A stretch of DNA of 64,000 nucleotides from the NCBI GenBank assembly GCA_900239685.1, contig OENT01000047.1, positions 62,001 to 126,000 on the forward strand. Reading direction: 5' to 3'. The notes under the pieces are model-generated. The model was not told the DNA's origin and did no database searches. It saw nothing but the letters and a program-made list of their open reading frames with translations. A program made the translations under genes and the position numbers. Below, piece after piece: positions 61,406 through 64,000 of this stretch (position 1 is its first letter; every line of letters begins with the position of its first letter). This DNA is from Rotaria macrura. Lineage: Eukaryota; Rotifera; Eurotatoria; Philodinida; Philodinidae.

Positions 61406-63838
61406 TGCAATAAAATAAATAACACATCTTCTTTCTGTTGTTAATTAATTTTAACTTTCAGTGTCATTATAATGTGCATGATTTATTTCGTTTTTTTTCT
61501 CTTTCTATCAGTAACTTCTTTCATTCCGCTATATAGTTTTTCTTTTTCTTTTTGTTTCGATTTCAAGAATCTCAAAAGAAAAATGAAGCGATTGAATTTT
61601 TTTAGATGTTACTTAATTCTATTCATTTACCATTTTGTGTTCGATGTCGAACAGAAAAAATTCTTTCATCTCAGTAAGTATTTGTTTTGATATTTATTGT
61701 TCTAATGTAAAAACAACGACACTATACTGAATTCAATTTTCAATCATTGAATAGATTTCAAAAACGAAAAAAATGAAATAATTTTTTGTTATTGTTCCTA
61801 TCAATTCTCTTTAACTAAGTCAATAGTTGATTGAGAATTGAATTCAAACAAGATGAAATATGTACAAGTATTGTTCAAGTAGAACAATACGTACAACTTT
61901 TTCAAAACTAGCAGACGTACTTTTTATTCTTGTTCAAACTTATTATATTCATTAACATAAGTATACAAATCAACTTTTATAGTTTCTTATTAAACAAAAT
62001 CTATAAATATGAAAGTTAAATTACACAAAAGCTTACTGGATCGACTAAATGTACGGAATCAGTTTTGTTCTTATAAGCTGGAATATACATGATAGTTGGC
62101 CGCTTTTTATTTATGTTTTCATCAATCATAGTTCTAAAATTTAAGAATCGAAATACCAAATCAAAATCAATAGGAATGAACGATTGCTGACTTTGCTCAC
62201 TAAAACGTTTGTATTGAAGATGTTAATATTGATCGATTTTTGTCATGATGTTCCTCTGAGATTAATTGCATGTCGAAAACAAAAATAGAAATCACTAGGA
62301 ATGAAAGTTCACTGATTAGTTCTCGTGTATCGATAATTCAATACGAATAACATTAGATCAAGTGTCATGTAAGGTTCATGTCTTTATGAATATATGTTTT
62401 TTCTGAGCAAAGTTTTTTTTAGCATAAGAAATAATGAGTGAACGATTCTGTGAACCGAAGAATTCATGATACTACTTAAAGTTTCGACGATATTCAGAAA
62501 TGAAGAAATTTCTATTCTATGTTTACTGAAAGATCTTCTTAATGAAATACAACAGATTTGTGCTTCACTGAATATCTTGAGTGAAACAACAAGTATGTAA
62601 CATGCTGAAGTAAAGTTCTAGAAAAGTGAATAATCTTGAATTGTATAACTTACAACTTCATCAAGTCACGTTACTAACGAATGAAGATGGCTCATAGCTA
62701 TCGAAACGGAAATATTTTCCATTATGTTTTATTGACACAAAAAGCATTGTTCAGCTATGATTCATATGTGTATTTAATGCTTGATTGTGTATTGATAAAT
62801 AAGCTTGAAATTCTACAGTTGACTTATCAGCCTTGTTTAAACAGCACATGACTTGAATATGAATGCTTCGCATGCAATCATTTAGTCAATAAAGAGCGTG
62901 ACAACTTATAGTTATCGATAGAAACAAAGATACACACTGTTGTTTCTATTTAGCGAGCATAACTATTTCTAAAATATGAATCATAGTATTAACAAAGAGC
63001 AAACTGAACGTATTTATCTCTTACGTTGTATTTTGATTTTTTACCCAGTCTTTTTAAACGAACGATTCCATCCAAGATAGATATTAGATGACTATTAATT
63101 AGAATTCATTAATTAGTAAATTGCTCTCGTTCTATCATACGATACAAGAAAGCAATCTGCAAGCTAGTATAGGCTAGCAACTACATCGACCACCATAGGT
63201 ATCTAGCAAGATACTGGATTTTAAAACACTAGTTTTCGTTGTATATGTATTATCAAGGGACGAAAGAAATGTTTTATTTTTTTTTGACACAAAAAAATAC
63301 ATTTTGTATATTTGACAACGGCTTTGAACTCTTCATTTGCTTCTCAGAATATTGTTTCCGTTGTATATCGACGTACTTTTTCATGTGATGCATGAAAAGT
63401 TAATCAAGTGTTTTTTCTTCGGAATCTATTACATATGTAGAGAAAAAACTTGTGATAGACCATTGGTCACGTTAAAATTATCCCATACTGAATGTTCTGT
63501 ATTGGTTTTAAAATTTTGTTTGGATTCACAAGAATTTCACAATAGATTTCATTCAATGAAGTTTAATGTTCGGTTGTTTTTATTTACATCGCTAATAATT
63601 ACTTTTGTACAGATGACTTCCGTCGATCGAGTGTCATAGTTTCATGACTACATATATATATATATTAATTGAGAGACTTGAAATTAAAAAAAATAAGTTC
63701 TAGAAGAGTTGGTTATGGGTGAATTAAAAATCTTTTCATTGTCTTAAACCCACAAACAAAACGACTAGTTCTAGCCATTGATTTTCAATTCATTTCTTTT
63801 ATCTTTATCATAATATTCATTATTTGTTTATATCTTAG
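61406..63838 (+). other. Intergenic or 5' region upstream of TPRA1-like gene
   Basis: AT-rich, with no recognised coding exon. It contains a compact hairpin at 61862-61894. A small ORF at 63559-63639 starts MKFNVRLFLFTSLIITF, which looks signal-peptide-like, but it is neither spliced to the following exon in frame nor conserved as far as I can tell. The first exon of the TPRA1-like gene must lie here. Confidence 0.5.
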
Positions 63839-64000
63839 AATTCGATATTTCGATGTACTAATTCTCATTCCGAATCTCATATTCCTTCTATTTCTTATAA
63901 TTAAATGGATTCAAACACGAACAAAATTAAATGGAAGCAAGCCACTCCTGCTAAGCGTTACTTGTCTACTTCTTATTGTAACATTAGCTAATATTTCACG
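63839..64000 (+). CDS. TPRA1: TPRA1-like seven-transmembrane protein, 5' part, cut by window end
   Basis: After the acceptor TTTGTTTATATCTTAG an open frame (entered in phase 2) runs off the window. It reads IRYFDVLILIPNLIFLLFLI, then KWIQTRTKL and LLIVTLANISR. This matches the first two membrane helices of TPRA1/GPR175 (human [20 protein letters not shown] and VVALVGIAR). TPRA1 is a conserved orphan seven-TM receptor implicated in Hedgehog/cAMP signalling and ageing. Only this exon is visible, and the start codon was not found. Confidence 0.8.

Noticed and set aside
63559-63639. Short signal-peptide-like ORF before the TPRA1-like exon
   Set aside because: Ends in a stop with no donor in frame and has no homology that I recognise.
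1-64000. tRNA, rRNA, CRISPR arrays or retroviral/LTR elements
   Set aside because: Looked for B-box motifs, regular spaced repeats, reverse transcriptase motifs and paired LTRs by eye and found none that I could support.

Overview
The window is AT-rich nuclear DNA from a small invertebrate, most likely a bdelloid rotifer (inference). The signs are many 45-80 bp GT-AG introns beside a few long transposon-filled ones, animal-specific gene families, FLYWCH/MULE and hAT remnants, and splice acceptors 12-41 bp upstream of start codons that fit spliced-leader trans-splicing, which is known in rotifers. No plastid, bacterial or viral segment was recognised. All five genes found lie on the + strand.

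Layout. 1-4626: no recognisable gene, only weak candidate exons. 4627-12090 (or to 12642): an RGS3-like regulator of G-protein signalling with a long Ser/Thr-rich N-terminus, an alternative first exon at 9708, two internal promoter-like regions rich in CRE sites (TGACGTCA), and an optional alternative C-terminus. 12643-19163: intergenic, with at least four inverted-repeat (foldback or long-TIR) elements. 19164-53708: a complete 37-exon gene for the bridge-like lipid-transfer protein BLTP1 (KIAA1109/Tweek). The exon lengths sum to exactly 4285 codons. Its long introns hold a FLYWCH fragment, a TA-flanked pogo-like element with a nested foldback, a hAT remnant, a MULE remnant with a perfect 9-bp target duplication, and another TIR element. 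About 54094-60124: a RUFY-type RUN + coiled-coil + FYVE endosomal adaptor. 60886-61405: a myosin essential light chain in two exons. 63839-64000: the start of a TPRA1-like seven-TM protein, cut by the window edge.

BLTP1, RUFY and the light chain follow one another in the same direction with only 385 and 761 bp between stop and next start codon, and each start codon has a good acceptor just upstream. This is compatible with independent trans-splicing or a polycistronic unit. BLTP1 (lipid transfer and phosphoinositide supply for endocytosis) and RUFY (Rab/PI3P endosome adaptor) act on related membranes, but their adjacency may be chance. Exons were joined by reading frame, splice-site match and remembered family sequences; no database search was possible.
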